Origin: Clostridium akagii DSM 12554
GTDB lineage: Bacteria; Bacillota; Clostridia; Clostridiales; Clostridiaceae
Length of the DNA: 62,859 bases
Reading direction: 5' to 3'
Assembly: GCF_000686725.1 (NCBI RefSeq)
Contig: NZ_JMLK01000021.1
Location: forward strand, 1 to 62,859
Shown here: positions 35,185 to 44,334 of the stretch, in pieces
Layout: each line of letters starts with the position of its first letter
How positions within the stretch are numbered: position 1 is the first letter of the stretch
Notes under the pieces: generated by a model
Seen by the model: the letters and a program-made list of their open reading frames with translations, nothing else
Told to the model about the DNA's origin: nothing
Database searches by the model: none
Program-made: the position numbers and the translations under genes

Positions 35185-35557
35185 TAAAAATCATCTCCCA
35201 ATATAAATTTGTTTAAAAACTAGAGTAATAAATGTTGGGCACACTCCTTTCATACCCAATTATAATTTATTAACGATTGTGTAATCGTTTGCGCAAATTG
35301 GATTAATTGTATTGTATCATATTTATAATACATAAAAAATACATTTATGTATTAATTTTTAATACGTAAATGTATTTTTTATTCTTAGAAGTGGAAAAAA
35401 GCCCTGCAGTAAATAAGACCTAAAGTAATAGTTATTCCAAGTATAATGTTTTCAGAGATTTTGAGTTTTGTGCACGGGCAATTTAATATAAAAACTTGTA
35501 ATATTCTTTAAGTAAATATATTATGGTTATATTGTGTATAAGAAGGGAAGTATTTAA
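35185..35557. other. Intergenic between amylase and kdgR-like gene
   Basis: This divergent region holds the amylase cre at 35280-35293 and an A/T inverted repeat around 35335-35380 (AATACATAAAAAATACATTTATG region) that may act as a hairpin. No further gene is seen. Confidence 0.5.
35280..35293 (-). promoter_or_regulatory. cre-like CcpA site upstream of the amylase
   Basis: On the minus strand CGCAAACGATTACA matches TGNAANCGNTNNCA at all but the first fixed position. It lies about 100 bp before the amylase start, so catabolite repression is likely. Confidence 0.65.
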
Positions 35558-36319
35558 ATGCAGGAAGTTGTGCAGTCGGTGGAAAGGACTTTATCAATTG
35601 TGGAGGTTTTGTCTGAATATGATGAAGGCCTAGGATTAACTGAGATAGGTGAAAAGGTAGGTCTTCATAAAAGTACTGTACATAGACTTTTATATACTTT
35701 AATGGTTAAAGGTTATGTGGAGCAAAATGAAAGTACTAATAAATACAGATTAACTTTAAAATTGTTTGAGCTTGGAAGCAGAAAAGTAGAAAAAATGAAC
35801 ATAGTAAACATTGCTAGACCAATACTAAAAGAGCTTATGGAAAAAACCAACGAAGTAATACATTTGGTAGTGAGAGAAGGCAGCGATATTTTATATATAG
35901 ACAAAGTAGAATCTCAAAATCCAATAAGGATGTATTCAAAGGTTGGAAAGAGGAGTCAAGTATATTGCACTGCGGTAGGAAAATCAATGCTTGCTTATAT
36001 GACAGATAAAGAAGTTTTGAATATTTGGCAAAATAGTAATATAGAAAAATTAACAGAATATACGGTAACGGATTTTGAAAAGTTTAAAGAAGTGCTTGGT
36101 AAAGTAAAAGAAAATGGATACGCACTGGATGAACAGGAAAATGAGATTGGTATAAGGTGTACAGCAGCTTCAATACTAGACCATAGAGGCGAAGTTTGTA
36201 GCGCAATTAGTATTTCTGGATCAATAATAAGTTTTAAAGAAGAAAAAATAGAGGAATTTTCAAAGATGGTAACTGAATTTGCAGCAAGGATATCAAAGGA
36301 ATTGGGTTATAAAAAATAA
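35558..36319 (+). CDS. IclR family regulator, KdgR-like
   Basis: The 253-residue protein has an N-terminal winged helix (LGLTEIGEKVGLHKSTVHRLLYTLMVKGYV) and a C-terminal IclR effector domain (VIHLVVREGSDILYIDKV, YCTAVGKSMLAYM, EIGIRCTAASILD). Members beside KDG genes bind 2-keto-3-deoxygluconate and release DNA. It is directly upstream of kdgA-kdgK, whose promoter spacer is filled by a KdgR-box-like palindrome, so the regulatory link is well supported by position. An AGAAGGGAAG site precedes the ATG. Confidence 0.85.
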   Translation: MQEVVQSVERTLSIVEVLSEYDEGLGLTEIGEKVGLHKSTVHRLLYTLMVKGYVEQNESTNKYRLTLKLFELGSRKVEKMNIVNIARPILKELMEKTNEVIHLVVREGSDILYIDKVESQNPIRMYSKVGKRSQVYCTAVGKSMLAYMTDKEVLNIWQNSNIEKLTEYTVTDFEKFKEVLGKVKENGYALDEQENEIGIRCTAASILDHRGEVCSAISISGSIISFKEEKIEEFSKMVTEFAARISKELGYKK

Positions 36320-36416
36320 GCATATATTTTTAGCTCCTATCCACTAGTAACTAGACGAAATATTCAATTATATTATTATATTTCACGCTAAATAGCGAAT
36401 ATAGAATAAATTTGTT

Positions 36417-36445
36417 TTGATTAATGAAACGCAGTTTTGTATAAT
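36417..36445 (+). promoter_or_regulatory. kdgA promoter with KdgR-box-like operator
   Basis: TTGATT (36417-36422), 17 bp, TATAAT (36440-36445). The spacer AATGAAACGCAGTTTTG matches the enterobacterial KdgR box (AATRAAAYNNYRTTTYATT) at most positions, and a second ATGAAACAT half site follows at 36444-36452. The nearby IclR protein is the likely ligand. Confidence 0.75.
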
Positions 36446-36502
36446 GAAACATATAGAAAAAAATAAAATACTAAATACAACATTACATGAGGAGGAACAA
36501 AT

Positions 36503-37147
36503 ATGATTGAAAAATTTGAAACATTAAGAAGAATTGAAGAAGTTGGTGTAGTTGCAGTAGTTAGAGCTGAAAGTCAAGAAATTGCTGAAAAAATTTCTAA
36601 GGCTTGCATTGAGGGTGGAATACCTGCTATTGAGGTTACATTTACAGTACCTGGAGCAGATAAAGTTATAACTGCTTTAAAAAATAAATTTTCAAAAGAA
36701 GAATTAATAGTTGGTGCAGGAACTGTTCTTGATAGTGAGACAGCTAGAATTGCTATACTTGCTGGAGCACAGTATATAGTAAGTCCTGGTTTTGATTTAG
36801 AAACTGTTAAACTTTGCAACAGATATCAAATACCATACATGGCTGGATGCATGACAATCACTGAGATGATAAAGGCTATGGAAGCTGGTACGGATATAAT
36901 TAAATTATTCCCAGGAGATGCATTTGGACCAAGTATGGTTAAAAATGTAAAAGCACCACTTCCACAAGTTCCAATTATGCCAACTGGCGGAGTTAGTCTT
37001 GAAAATGTAGATCAATGGATTAAAAACGGATGCGTTGCAGTTGGTGTGGGTGGAAAACTTACAGGCGGAGCAAAGACAGGAAACTATGCAGAGATTACTG
37101 CAGTTGCAAAGCAGTTTGTTGAAAAAGTAAAAGAGGCAAGAAAGTAA
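36503..37147 (+). CDS. kdgA: 2-keto-3-deoxy-6-phosphogluconate aldolase
   Basis: The 214-residue protein is a class I KDPG/KHG aldolase: VVAVVRAES at the start, GIPAIEVTFTVPGA with the catalytic Glu, GAGTVLDSETA, SPGFDLETV, and the Schiff-base Lys in DIIKLFPGDAFGP near residue 134. It cleaves KDPG to pyruvate and glyceraldehyde-3-phosphate, the last step for both the uronate and aldonate branches encoded here. An excellent GAGGAGG site precedes it and the promoter carries a KdgR-type box. kdgK follows after 18 bases. Confidence 0.95.
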   Translation: MIEKFETLRRIEEVGVVAVVRAESQEIAEKISKACIEGGIPAIEVTFTVPGADKVITALKNKFSKEELIVGAGTVLDSETARIAILAGAQYIVSPGFDLETVKLCNRYQIPYMAGCMTITEMIKAMEAGTDIIKLFPGDAFGPSMVKNVKAPLPQVPIMPTGGVSLENVDQWIKNGCVAVGVGGKLTGGAKTGNYAEITAVAKQFVEKVKEARK

Positions 37148-37165
37148 TTTGGAGGATGATTGTTT

Positions 37166-38182
37166 ATGGCAAAGAAAATAGTCACTATGGGAGAAATATT
37201 GTTAAGACTTACCACGCCTGGGAATAGTAGATTTGTTCAGGCTAGATCTTTTGATGCCATATATGGTGGATCAGAAGCTAATGTTGCTGTATTTCTAGCA
37301 AATATGGGTATGGAGTCATATTTCTTAACCAAATTACCGGATAATGAGATTGGACAAAGCGCTATCAATTTTTTAAGAACTTATGGTGTCAATACAGATT
37401 ATGTTGTAAGAGGCGGGGAAAGAGTAGGAATATATTTTCTTGAAAAGGGTACTTCTGTTAGACCATCCAAGGTAGTCTATGATAGAAAAAACTCATCCAT
37501 TTGTGATATAGAAGTGGAAGAAATAGATTTTGATTCAGTATTTAAAGATGCTGATTGGTTCCACCTTTCAGGGATCACTCCAGCATTAGGAGAAAAATGT
37601 ATACAATTAGTAGAAAAAGCTGTAGAATATGCTAAGAAAAAAGGAATTCCAGTAAGTGTGGATTTAAATTATAGGAATAAACTTTGGGATTATGCTGAAT
37701 TTGAAAAAGTTATGGTGAAAATAATAAAAGACGTAGACGTTTGTTTTGGTTGGATAGATGATGATAGTGAAAAGGGACATAAAATTGCAGACTTTGCAAA
37801 GCAAGGAGTAGACCTTAAAGGGTTCAAGGATATATTTTCAAGTATGAAAAAAAGATTTAATGTAAAATATGTTGTAACTACCTTAAGAGATAACTATTCT
37901 GCAACACATAACGCAATGTCTGCTCTTATATACAATGGAGAAGAATTGTATCAATCTAAGAAATACGATTTTACAATTCAAGATAGAGTTGGCGCAGGAG
38001 ATGCGTTTGCTGCAGGCTTAGTTTATAAGTTGGTTAACGGATCAGATTATAAGGATGCTCTAGAATTTGCTACGGCGTCTTGCGTCTTAAAGCACACAGT
38101 TGAAGGCGATTTTAATCTTTGTATTGAAAGCGAAATAATGGCAATAACGGGTGGAAATACTTCAGGTAGTGTTCAAAGATAG
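37166..38182 (+). CDS. kdgK: 2-keto-3-deoxygluconate kinase
   Basis: The 338-residue PfkB-family kinase has GEILLRLTTPGNSRFVQA (the sugar-binding start typical of KDG kinases), YGGSEANVAVFLA, SVDLNYRNKLW and the catalytic DRVGAGDAFAAG near residue 275. It phosphorylates KDG to KDPG, feeding kdgA directly upstream. ATG 37166 follows GGAGGATGATT; a TTG six bases earlier is also in frame. A GntR/FCD gene 73 bases downstream probably belongs to the same transcript. Confidence 0.9.
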   Translation: MAKKIVTMGEILLRLTTPGNSRFVQARSFDAIYGGSEANVAVFLANMGMESYFLTKLPDNEIGQSAINFLRTYGVNTDYVVRGGERVGIYFLEKGTSVRPSKVVYDRKNSSICDIEVEEIDFDSVFKDADWFHLSGITPALGEKCIQLVEKAVEYAKKKGIPVSVDLNYRNKLWDYAEFEKVMVKIIKDVDVCFGWIDDDSEKGHKIADFAKQGVDLKGFKDIFSSMKKRFNVKYVVTTLRDNYSATHNAMSALIYNGEELYQSKKYDFTIQDRVGAGDAFAAGLVYKLVNGSDYKDALEFATASCVLKHTVEGDFNLCIESEIMAITGGNTSGSVQR

Positions 38183-38255
38183 TAAGGCATCTAAAAAATG
38201 ACTGGTTATGATGCTAGTGTATTTTCTTCTGGATGCTTAAAATAGGAGATTTCAT

Positions 38256-38930
38256 ATGAAAGATGGTAGAACAAGTGATAAGGTTTTAGAGAAAATTCAA
38301 GAGAAAATTTTTTCTGGTGAATGGAAACCTGGCCAAAAAATTATGTCTGAAACAAAACTTTCAGAGGAATTAGATGTAAGCCGGGTATCTGTTCGTGAAG
38401 CTATTGAAAAATTGGCTACATTAAACATTATAAGTAAGAAACAAGGTGGAGGAACCTTTGTAAATGAACTAGGTCCATCAATATATTTAAATAGCCTGCT
38501 TCCTATGCTTATTTTGGATAGAGATAATTATATGGATATATTGGAATTTAGACTTATTACTGAACCAGAAACTGCTAGATTGTGTGCAGAGAGGTGCAGT
38601 GATGAGTTAATGGCAGAACTAGAATCAAGTTATGAAAAAATGAAAAGTTATCAAAGTGACATGAGAAAATTCACAGAAGAAGACTTGAAATTTCATACAA
38701 AAATTTCAGAGGGAACACAAAATTCTCTGATTATAAAGGTGAATGAACTATTAAGATCCGTGCTTGAATACCATCAAAGAACTTTATATGAAAGTCTTGG
38801 ACCAGAAGGCGGAATTCATGAGCATAAGTTTATTTTAGAGGCAATTAAAAATAGAGATCCGGAGCTTGCGTCTATTTACGCTAGAAGGCACGCGCAGAGA
38901 ACTATAAATGAATTGAAAAAACTGCAATAG
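38256..38930 (+). CDS. GntR family regulator, FCD (FadR) subfamily
   Basis: The 224-residue protein has an N-terminal GntR winged helix (KIMSETKLSEELDVSRVSVREAIEKLATLNII) and an all-helical FCD effector domain with metal-ligand candidates (FRLITEPETARL, LKFHTKISEGTQN, EHKFILEAI, RRHAQRT). FCD members in sugar-acid regions bind aldonates or uronates. It ends the kdgA-kdgK unit. Two TTGTANTACAA sites precede the dehydratase at 39168; they fit the FadR-type consensus and are its probable targets. A strong terminator follows. Confidence 0.9.
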   Translation: MKDGRTSDKVLEKIQEKIFSGEWKPGQKIMSETKLSEELDVSRVSVREAIEKLATLNIISKKQGGGTFVNELGPSIYLNSLLPMLILDRDNYMDILEFRLITEPETARLCAERCSDELMAELESSYEKMKSYQSDMRKFTEEDLKFHTKISEGTQNSLIIKVNELLRSVLEYHQRTLYESLGPEGGIHEHKFILEAIKNRDPELASIYARRHAQRTINELKKLQ

Positions 38931-38943
38931 GTAAAATAATTTT

Positions 38944-38982
38944 AAAACCCCAAGAGGTAGTAATACTTCTTGGGGTTTTTTG
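38944..38982 (+). terminator. Strong terminator after the GntR gene
   Basis: AAAACCCCAAGA pairs with TCTTGGGGTTTT (12 bp) around a 12-base loop, with a further T run. It separates the kdgAK unit from the dehydratase unit. Confidence 0.9.
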
Positions 38983-39019
38983 ATATACAGAAAAACCTTT
39001 TTATATTATAAAAAAACTA

Positions 39020-39143
39020 TTGACAGAAAAACGTTTTCACGATATTATGTACCTAAAGTTGTAGTACAACTTTAAACATAAATCAAAATAAAAGCTAAAA
39101 AAAGCCAATAAATATACAAAATACGTATAGTTGTAATACAACT
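39020..39143 (+). promoter_or_regulatory. Dehydratase promoter with two FadR-type operators and a cre-like core
   Basis: TTGACA (39020-39025), 17 bp, TATTAT (39043-39048). The spacer holds the palindrome GAAAAACGTTTTC, cre-like. Two further palindromes lie downstream: AAAGTTGTAGTACAACTTT (39055-39073) and AGTTGTAATACAACT (39129-39143), both containing TTGTANTACAA. A GntR/FCD repressor bound there would block transcription and the ribosome-site region. Confidence 0.8.
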
Positions 39144-39167
39144 AAATTTAAATATGAGGTGATTTAT

Positions 39168-40886
39168 ATGTTGAAAAGTCAAGAAATAAGAGAAAAAGCT
39201 CCAGAAATTGATTCGTTGAGATTAGGAGCTGGGTGGAAAATTGAAGATCTTGCAAAACCACAAATAATAATCGAAAGTAGTTTTGGTCATAGTCATCCAG
39301 GTAGTGCACATCTTGATACTTTGGTAAATGAAACATTTAAGACTGTAAATGAAAATGGAGGTAGAGGGGCTAAATTTTTCGTAACAGACATATGTGATGG
39401 TGAATCCCAAGGACATGACGGCATGAATTTTTCACTTCCATCAAGAGACATTATGGCTGGCATGATTGAAATACATGTAGAAGCAACACCTTTTGATGCA
39501 GGTGTATTTATAACTAGTTGCGACAAAGCGGTACCAGCACATTTGATGGCAATTGCAAGACTGGATATGCCAGCAATAATGCTTCCCGGTGGAATCATGA
39601 ATCCAGGACCTAATATGCTTACACTTGAACAAATTGGTACTTATGATGCTCAGTATAAAAGAGGAGAAATAACTAAGGAGCAATATGATTATTACAAACA
39701 TAATGCTTGTCCAAGTTGCGGTGCTTGTTCATTTATGGGTACAGCCTCAACTATGCAAGTTATGGCAGAAACCTTGGGAATAGCACTTCCTGGAACTGCA
39801 TTAATTCCTGTTACTCAAAAGGAACTTAAAATTGCAGCTAAAAATGCGGGAATACAGGCTCTTAAGCTTGTAGAACTGGGAATAAAACCATCAGACATAA
39901 TGACAAAAGACGCTTTTGAAAATGCAATAATGGTTCACGCAGCAATCGCAGGTTCTAGTAATGCACTTTTACATATACCGGCCATAGCACATGAACTTGG
40001 TATAGAAATAGAACCAGAATTATTTGATGAAATTCATAAAAAAATTCCATACATACTTAATATAAGACCAAGCGGTTTTTATCCCGGCTCATATTTTTGG
40101 AATGCAGGGGGAGTACCAGCAATAATGGAAGAGATTAAAGAATTTTTACATTTAGATGTATTAACTGTTACAGGTAAAACTCTTGGAGAAAATTTGGAAG
40201 ATATAAAGAAAAGTGGATATTATGAAGAACATGAAAAGCTTATAAGTGGGCTTGGAGTTAAAAAAGAAGATGTAATAAAATCAAAGGAAAATCCTATTCA
40301 AAAACATGGTTCTATTGCTATTCTTAAAGGAAATTTGGCACCAGAAGGAGCCGTTGTAAAACATTCTGCCATTTCTAAGAAATTAATGAAAGTAGTTTTA
40401 AAAGCTAGAGTTTTTGACTGCGAAGAAAAAGCCATAGAAGCAGTTTTAACTAAGAACATAAAGCCAGGAGAAGCTGTATTTGTAAGATATGAAGGACCAA
40501 AAGGTTCAGGAATGCCTGAAATGTTCTATACAACAGAAGCAATCGCTTCAGATGCAGAGCTAGTTGAATCCATAGCATTGATTACGGATGGAAGATTTTC
40601 AGGTGCAACTAGAGGACCAGCTATAGGACATGTTTCACCAGAAGCTAGCGAAGGCGGACCTATTGCGCTAGTTGAAGAAGGAGATCTAATAAAAATAGAT
40701 ATACCTGAAAGAAGCCTTGACATAATAGGAGTAGCTGGGACTAAGAAAACTGAAAAAGAAATTACAGAAATATTAAAGATAAGAAAAGAAAATTGGATTA
40801 AACCAGCACCTAGATATACCAAAGGAATTTTAGGTCTTTACACAAAATGTGCAGCATCACCTATGAAGGGTGGATACATGCAGTAA
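39168..40886 (+). CDS. IlvD/EDD-family sugar-acid dehydratase (probable gluconate dehydratase)
   Basis: The 572-residue protein has the IlvD/EDD cluster-ligand pattern: VTDICDGESQGHDGM near residue 70, ITSCDKAVPAH near 117, and CPSCGACSFMGTASTMQ near 185; DGRFSGATRGPAIGHVSPEA lies near the end. True dihydroxyacid dehydratases sit with ilv genes. This one is followed by a GntP permease and lies within KDG genes, so dehydration of gluconate (or a similar aldonate) to KDG is the likely reaction, the entry of a modified Entner-Doudoroff route. ATG 39168 follows TGAGGTGATT. Confidence 0.85.
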   Translation: MLKSQEIREKAPEIDSLRLGAGWKIEDLAKPQIIIESSFGHSHPGSAHLDTLVNETFKTVNENGGRGAKFFVTDICDGESQGHDGMNFSLPSRDIMAGMIEIHVEATPFDAGVFITSCDKAVPAHLMAIARLDMPAIMLPGGIMNPGPNMLTLEQIGTYDAQYKRGEITKEQYDYYKHNACPSCGACSFMGTASTMQVMAETLGIALPGTALIPVTQKELKIAAKNAGIQALKLVELGIKPSDIMTKDAFENAIMVHAAIAGSSNALLHIPAIAHELGIEIEPELFDEIHKKIPYILNIRPSGFYPGSYFWNAGGVPAIMEEIKEFLHLDVLTVTGKTLGENLEDIKKSGYYEEHEKLISGLGVKKEDVIKSKENPIQKHGSIAILKGNLAPEGAVVKHSAISKKLMKVVLKARVFDCEEKAIEAVLTKNIKPGEAVFVRYEGPKGSGMPEMFYTTEAIASDAELVESIALITDGRFSGATRGPAIGHVSPEASEGGPIALVEEGDLIKIDIPERSLDIIGVAGTKKTEKEITEILKIRKENWIKPAPRYTKGILGLYTKCAASPMKGGYMQ

Positions 40887-40920
40887 ACTATATTAATTTA
40901 GATACTAAGGGGGAATAAAT

Positions 40921-42237
40921 ATGCCATTGTTCATTGTAGCCATGGGAGTTCTACTATTATTACTACTTATGATAAAGTTCAAATTGAATGGGTTTATCTC
41001 ATTAATTCTTGTAGCACTAGTGGTAGGAATAGCTGAGGGAATGAAACCAATAGATACAGTTACGTCTATTCAAAATGGAGTGGGAGGAACACTAGGTAGT
41101 CTTGCCTTAATTTTAGGGTTTGGTGCCATGTTTGGAAAGATAATAGCAGACTCAGGAGCAGCACAAAGAATTGCAAGAAGTTTAATTACGAAATTCGGAG
41201 TAAAAAGAATACAATGGGCAGTGGTATTGACAGGTTTTATTGTTGGAATAGCAATGTATTATGAAATAGGATTTGTATTACTTATACCTCTAGTATTTAC
41301 AATTGCTGAAATGACTGAATTACCACTTTTATACATAGGAATTCCTATGGCTGCAGCACTTTCAGTTACACATGGATTTTTGCCACCTCATCCAGGACCA
41401 GTGGCAATATCTGCAATATATAAAGCAAGTATTAGTATGACTTTATTTTATGGGATAATAATAGCGGTACCTACAGTAATAATAGCGGGACCAGTTTTTA
41501 CTCTATTTTTAAAAAAGATTGATCATAAGGCAACAAATAATTTATTTAAAGCTAGAATTTTTGAAGATGATGAAATGCCAAGTTTTAAAATAAGTGTTTT
41601 AACTGCAATTATCCCTTCCGTATTAATGGCGTTCTCAGCTGTCTGTGAGATTGTATTGCCAAAGACATCAGGGGTAAGAGGATTTGCAGGGTTTATTGGT
41701 AGTCCGTTAATGGCAATGTTTATATCGGTTATAGTCTCAATTTTTACATTAGGTATATTCAGAGGCAAAAAAATGGAAGAAATAATGAAAAGTATAGCCG
41801 ATGCGGCAAGCGGAATTGCAATGATCTTATTAATAATAGGAGGTGGAGGTGCATTTAAGCAAGTACTTATTGATAGTGGAGTAGGTAAATATATAGCTAC
41901 ACTTATGGTAGGAACAAATATATCTCCTTTGCTTCTAGCTTGGTTAATAGCAGCACTATTGCGTTTAGCTTTAGGATCAGCTACAGTAGCATCTATGACA
42001 GCCGCCGGACTTGTATTACCAATGATTGCATCAACAAATGCAAACCCAGCACTAATGGTACTGGCAACTGGAGCAGGTAGTCTTATATTTTCACATGTAA
42101 ACGATCCTGGATTCTGGATGTTTAAAGAATACTTCGGTCTTACTATCGGTGAAACGTTATCTTCATGGTCAGTAATGGAAACTATAATCTCAGTCATGGG
42201 ATTAATAGGAGTTCTGGCAATAAATATCATTATTTAA
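40921..42237 (+). CDS. GntP family gluconate:H+ symporter
   Basis: The 438-residue protein has about 12-14 membrane segments and GntP features: GVGGTLGSLALILGFGAMFGKIIADSGAAQRIA, VTHGFLPPHPGPVA near residue 158, LRLALGSATVASMTAAGL and FSHVNDPGFWMFKEYF near the end. The family imports gluconate, idonate or related acids. It lies 34 bases after the dehydratase with its own AAGGGGG site, so the two form one unit. A perfect 18-bp hairpin ends the operon. Confidence 0.9.
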   Translation: MPLFIVAMGVLLLLLLMIKFKLNGFISLILVALVVGIAEGMKPIDTVTSIQNGVGGTLGSLALILGFGAMFGKIIADSGAAQRIARSLITKFGVKRIQWAVVLTGFIVGIAMYYEIGFVLLIPLVFTIAEMTELPLLYIGIPMAAALSVTHGFLPPHPGPVAISAIYKASISMTLFYGIIIAVPTVIIAGPVFTLFLKKIDHKATNNLFKARIFEDDEMPSFKISVLTAIIPSVLMAFSAVCEIVLPKTSGVRGFAGFIGSPLMAMFISVIVSIFTLGIFRGKKMEEIMKSIADAASGIAMILLIIGGGGAFKQVLIDSGVGKYIATLMVGTNISPLLLAWLIAALLRLALGSATVASMTAAGLVLPMIASTNANPALMVLATGAGSLIFSHVNDPGFWMFKEYFGLTIGETLSSWSVMETIISVMGLIGVLAINIII

Positions 42238-42248
42238 TATCTAATTAT

Positions 42249-42298
42249 AAATAGCTCAACTATGGCGTAGGATTCTTATGCCATAGTTGAGCTATTTT
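42249..42298 (+). terminator. Strong terminator after gntP
   Basis: Eighteen-base perfect arms (from AAATAGCTCAACTATGGC) close a 13-base loop and end in a T-rich tail. Confidence 0.9.
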
Positions 42299-42413
42299 GT
42301 TGTTTATTTTTAGATGAGTAAATAGAAGTATGCTGAATAATTCTTTTTAGGTATTAAAAAAAATATGTTGAATTTATATGAAATTGTGTTATAATTCAAT
42401 TAAATACGAACTA

Positions 42414-42427
42414 CCATACAAGTATGG
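42414..42427. promoter_or_regulatory. Operator-like palindrome before the second GntR gene
   Basis: CCATAC AA GTATGG, with partial outer pairing (CTA/CAG), lies about 20 bp upstream of the start of the GntR gene at 42448. An autoregulatory site is likely. It differs from the TTGTANTACAA sites at 39055 and 39129, which supports two distinct regulators. Confidence 0.6.
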
Positions 42428-42447
42428 CAGTTGGAAAAGGAGTTGGT

Positions 42448-43119
42448 ATGATTTTGGAAATAAGCAAAGATTCTACAAGTAGAAGGATTTATAATCTTCT
42501 ACGACAAGAGATAATTAATTTAAATTTAGCTCCTGGACTTAATATTTCTGAAAAAGATATATCAGAAAAATTCAAAGTAAGTAGAACTCCTGTTAGAGAA
42601 GCATTCGTACGTTTATCCCAGGAAGGATTGCTAAATATTTATCCTCAAAAAGGAAGTTTTGTTTCTTTAATTGATCTATCTTCAGTAGAAGAGGCAAGGT
42701 TTATGAGGGAACATTTAGAAAGAGCTGTAGTAAGACTTGCTTGTGAGGAGTTTCCCAGGGAAAAAATATTACAGTTAGAGATGAATTTAAAATTTCAAGA
42801 AATGTATATGGAAAGCCATGATCATAAAAAAATATTTGTAGCAGATGAAGAATTTCATGAACTGATTTTTGACGGGTGTAATAAAAAGAATATTTGGGCA
42901 ACAATTAGTGGCATGGAAAGCGATTTTCAGAGAATAAGATTGCTAAGGCTAACAAGTAAGCTTAGATGGGATATAGTTTATTCCCAGCATTTTGATATTT
43001 GTAATGCTATAAAAAATCAAAAACCAGATTTAGGCGAAAAAACCATGAAAGAGCATTTAACAATGGTTAATTTTGATAAACATCAGTTAAAAGAAGATTT
43101 TCCAGAGTACTTTAAGTAG
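42448..43119 (+). CDS. GntR family regulator, FCD subfamily (UxuR/ExuR-like)
   Basis: The 223-residue protein has a GntR winged helix (GLNISEKDISEKFKVSRTPVREAFVRLSQEGLL) and an FCD effector domain (EARFMREHLERAVV, DEEFHELIFDGCNK, QHFDICNAI, MKEHL). I chose ATG 42448 after AAAAGGAGTTGG; the ATG at 42424 lies in the operator. It stands immediately upstream of uxuA-uxuB-uxaC and the second symporter, so it is the probable uronate-pathway regulator, responding to fructuronate, mannonate or similar. Confidence 0.85.
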   Translation: MILEISKDSTSRRIYNLLRQEIINLNLAPGLNISEKDISEKFKVSRTPVREAFVRLSQEGLLNIYPQKGSFVSLIDLSSVEEARFMREHLERAVVRLACEEFPREKILQLEMNLKFQEMYMESHDHKKIFVADEEFHELIFDGCNKKNIWATISGMESDFQRIRLLRLTSKLRWDIVYSQHFDICNAIKNQKPDLGEKTMKEHLTMVNFDKHQLKEDFPEYFK

Positions 43120-43190
43120 AAAATTCAGAATTATGGATAGTGTAATGAAGCCTAAATATTAAAGCTAGCAAAATTATTTTTAACAAATCG

Positions 43191-43204
43191 TGTAAACGTT
43201 ATAT
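43191..43204 (+). promoter_or_regulatory. cre-like site upstream of uxuA
   Basis: TGTAAACGTTATAT matches the cre consensus except for the last CA. It overlaps a plausible promoter (TTAACA near 43180, A/T-rich -10 near 43203). Catabolite control is inferred. Confidence 0.5.
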
Positions 43205-43242
43205 ATAAAAAATCAATTAACTATATTTGGAGGGATAATATT

Positions 43243-44310
43243 ATGAAAATGGGTTTTAGATGGTATGGAGAAGGAAATGATACAGTAAAGATAGGCGATA
43301 TAAAACAAATACCTGGAGTTAGCGGAATAGTTTGGGGTCTTCATGACATGCCAGCAGGTGAAGAGTGGCCAATGGATAAAATCCTTGAAGTAAAAAGGAT
43401 AGCTGATGAACATGGATTTAATATCGACGTTGTTGAAAGTGTTAATGTTCATGAGGATATAAAGCTAGGGTTACCAAGTAGAGACAAGTATATAGAAAAT
43501 TATAAAAAAACAATAGAAAAACTAGCTAAGGTCGGCGTAAAAGTAATTTGTTATAATTTCATGCCTGTATTTGATTGGATTAGGACTGATTTGCATAAGA
43601 AATTAGAAGACGGATCAAACGCACTTTTTTTCGAAAAAGCTAAGATTGAAAATATGGATCCAATGGAACTAGTTACTAAAATAGCTTCAAATCCCAAGTT
43701 GACAATGCCAGGGTGGGAGCCTGAAAGATTAAAACATCTGCCAGCACTTTTTGAAGCTTATAAAAATGTAACACAAGAAAACCTATTAGAAAATTTAAAG
43801 TATTTTCTAGAACAAATTATTCCAGTAGCTGAAATTAATGATATAAAGATGGCTATACATCCAGATGATCCACCTAATTCTGTATTTGGACTACCTAGAA
43901 TTGTTAGCAATAAAGAGGATATATCAAAATTACTAAAGGCTGTGGATAGCCCATATAACTGTGTTACGCTTTGCACTGGGGCACTAGGATCTAATGCAAA
44001 TAATGATGTACCAGATATGATAAGAACCTTTAAGGACAAAATAGCATTTGCTCATATTAGAAATGTAAGAATTTATGAAAATGGTGATTTCATAGAAACT
44101 TCTCATAGAACTCAAGATGGCTCACTGGATATTACGGATATTGTAAAAGCTTTCCATGAAATTGGATTTACAGGATATGCAAGACCAGATCATGGAAGAC
44201 ATATTTGGAATGAACAATGTAGACCAGGTTACGGACTGTATGACAGAGCTCTTGGAATTATGTATATTTGGGGACTATGGGACATGATTGAGAGAGTAGA
44301 TAAAAAATAA
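43243..44310 (+). CDS. uxuA: Mannonate dehydratase
   Basis: The 355-residue protein has UxuA signatures: MGFRWYGEGNDTVKIGDIKQ (start), GVKVICYNFMPVFDWIRTDL near 100, MAIHPDDPP near 205, TLCTGALGSN, and YARPDHGRHIW with the late metal-binding residues. It removes water from D-mannonate to give KDG. A TGGAGGG site precedes it. uxuB begins 24 bases later, so the two are co-transcribed. It supplies KDG to kdgK. Confidence 0.95.
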   Translation: MKMGFRWYGEGNDTVKIGDIKQIPGVSGIVWGLHDMPAGEEWPMDKILEVKRIADEHGFNIDVVESVNVHEDIKLGLPSRDKYIENYKKTIEKLAKVGVKVICYNFMPVFDWIRTDLHKKLEDGSNALFFEKAKIENMDPMELVTKIASNPKLTMPGWEPERLKHLPALFEAYKNVTQENLLENLKYFLEQIIPVAEINDIKMAIHPDDPPNSVFGLPRIVSNKEDISKLLKAVDSPYNCVTLCTGALGSNANNDVPDMIRTFKDKIAFAHIRNVRIYENGDFIETSHRTQDGSLDITDIVKAFHEIGFTGYARPDHGRHIWNEQCRPGYGLYDRALGIMYIWGLWDMIERVDKK

Positions 44311-44334
44311 CTATTATAAAGGGGAAGAGCTAGG

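Noticed and set aside
39159-40886. Branched-chain dihydroxyacid dehydratase (ilvD)
   Set aside because: The family motif fits, but no other ilv genes are near and the neighbours are KDG and gluconate genes, so a sugar-acid substrate is preferred.
41523-42230. Long minus-strand frame (235 codons) opposite gntP
   Set aside because: It mirrors the hydrophobic codons of a membrane transporter. There is no ribosome site, and the sense frame has GntP motifs.
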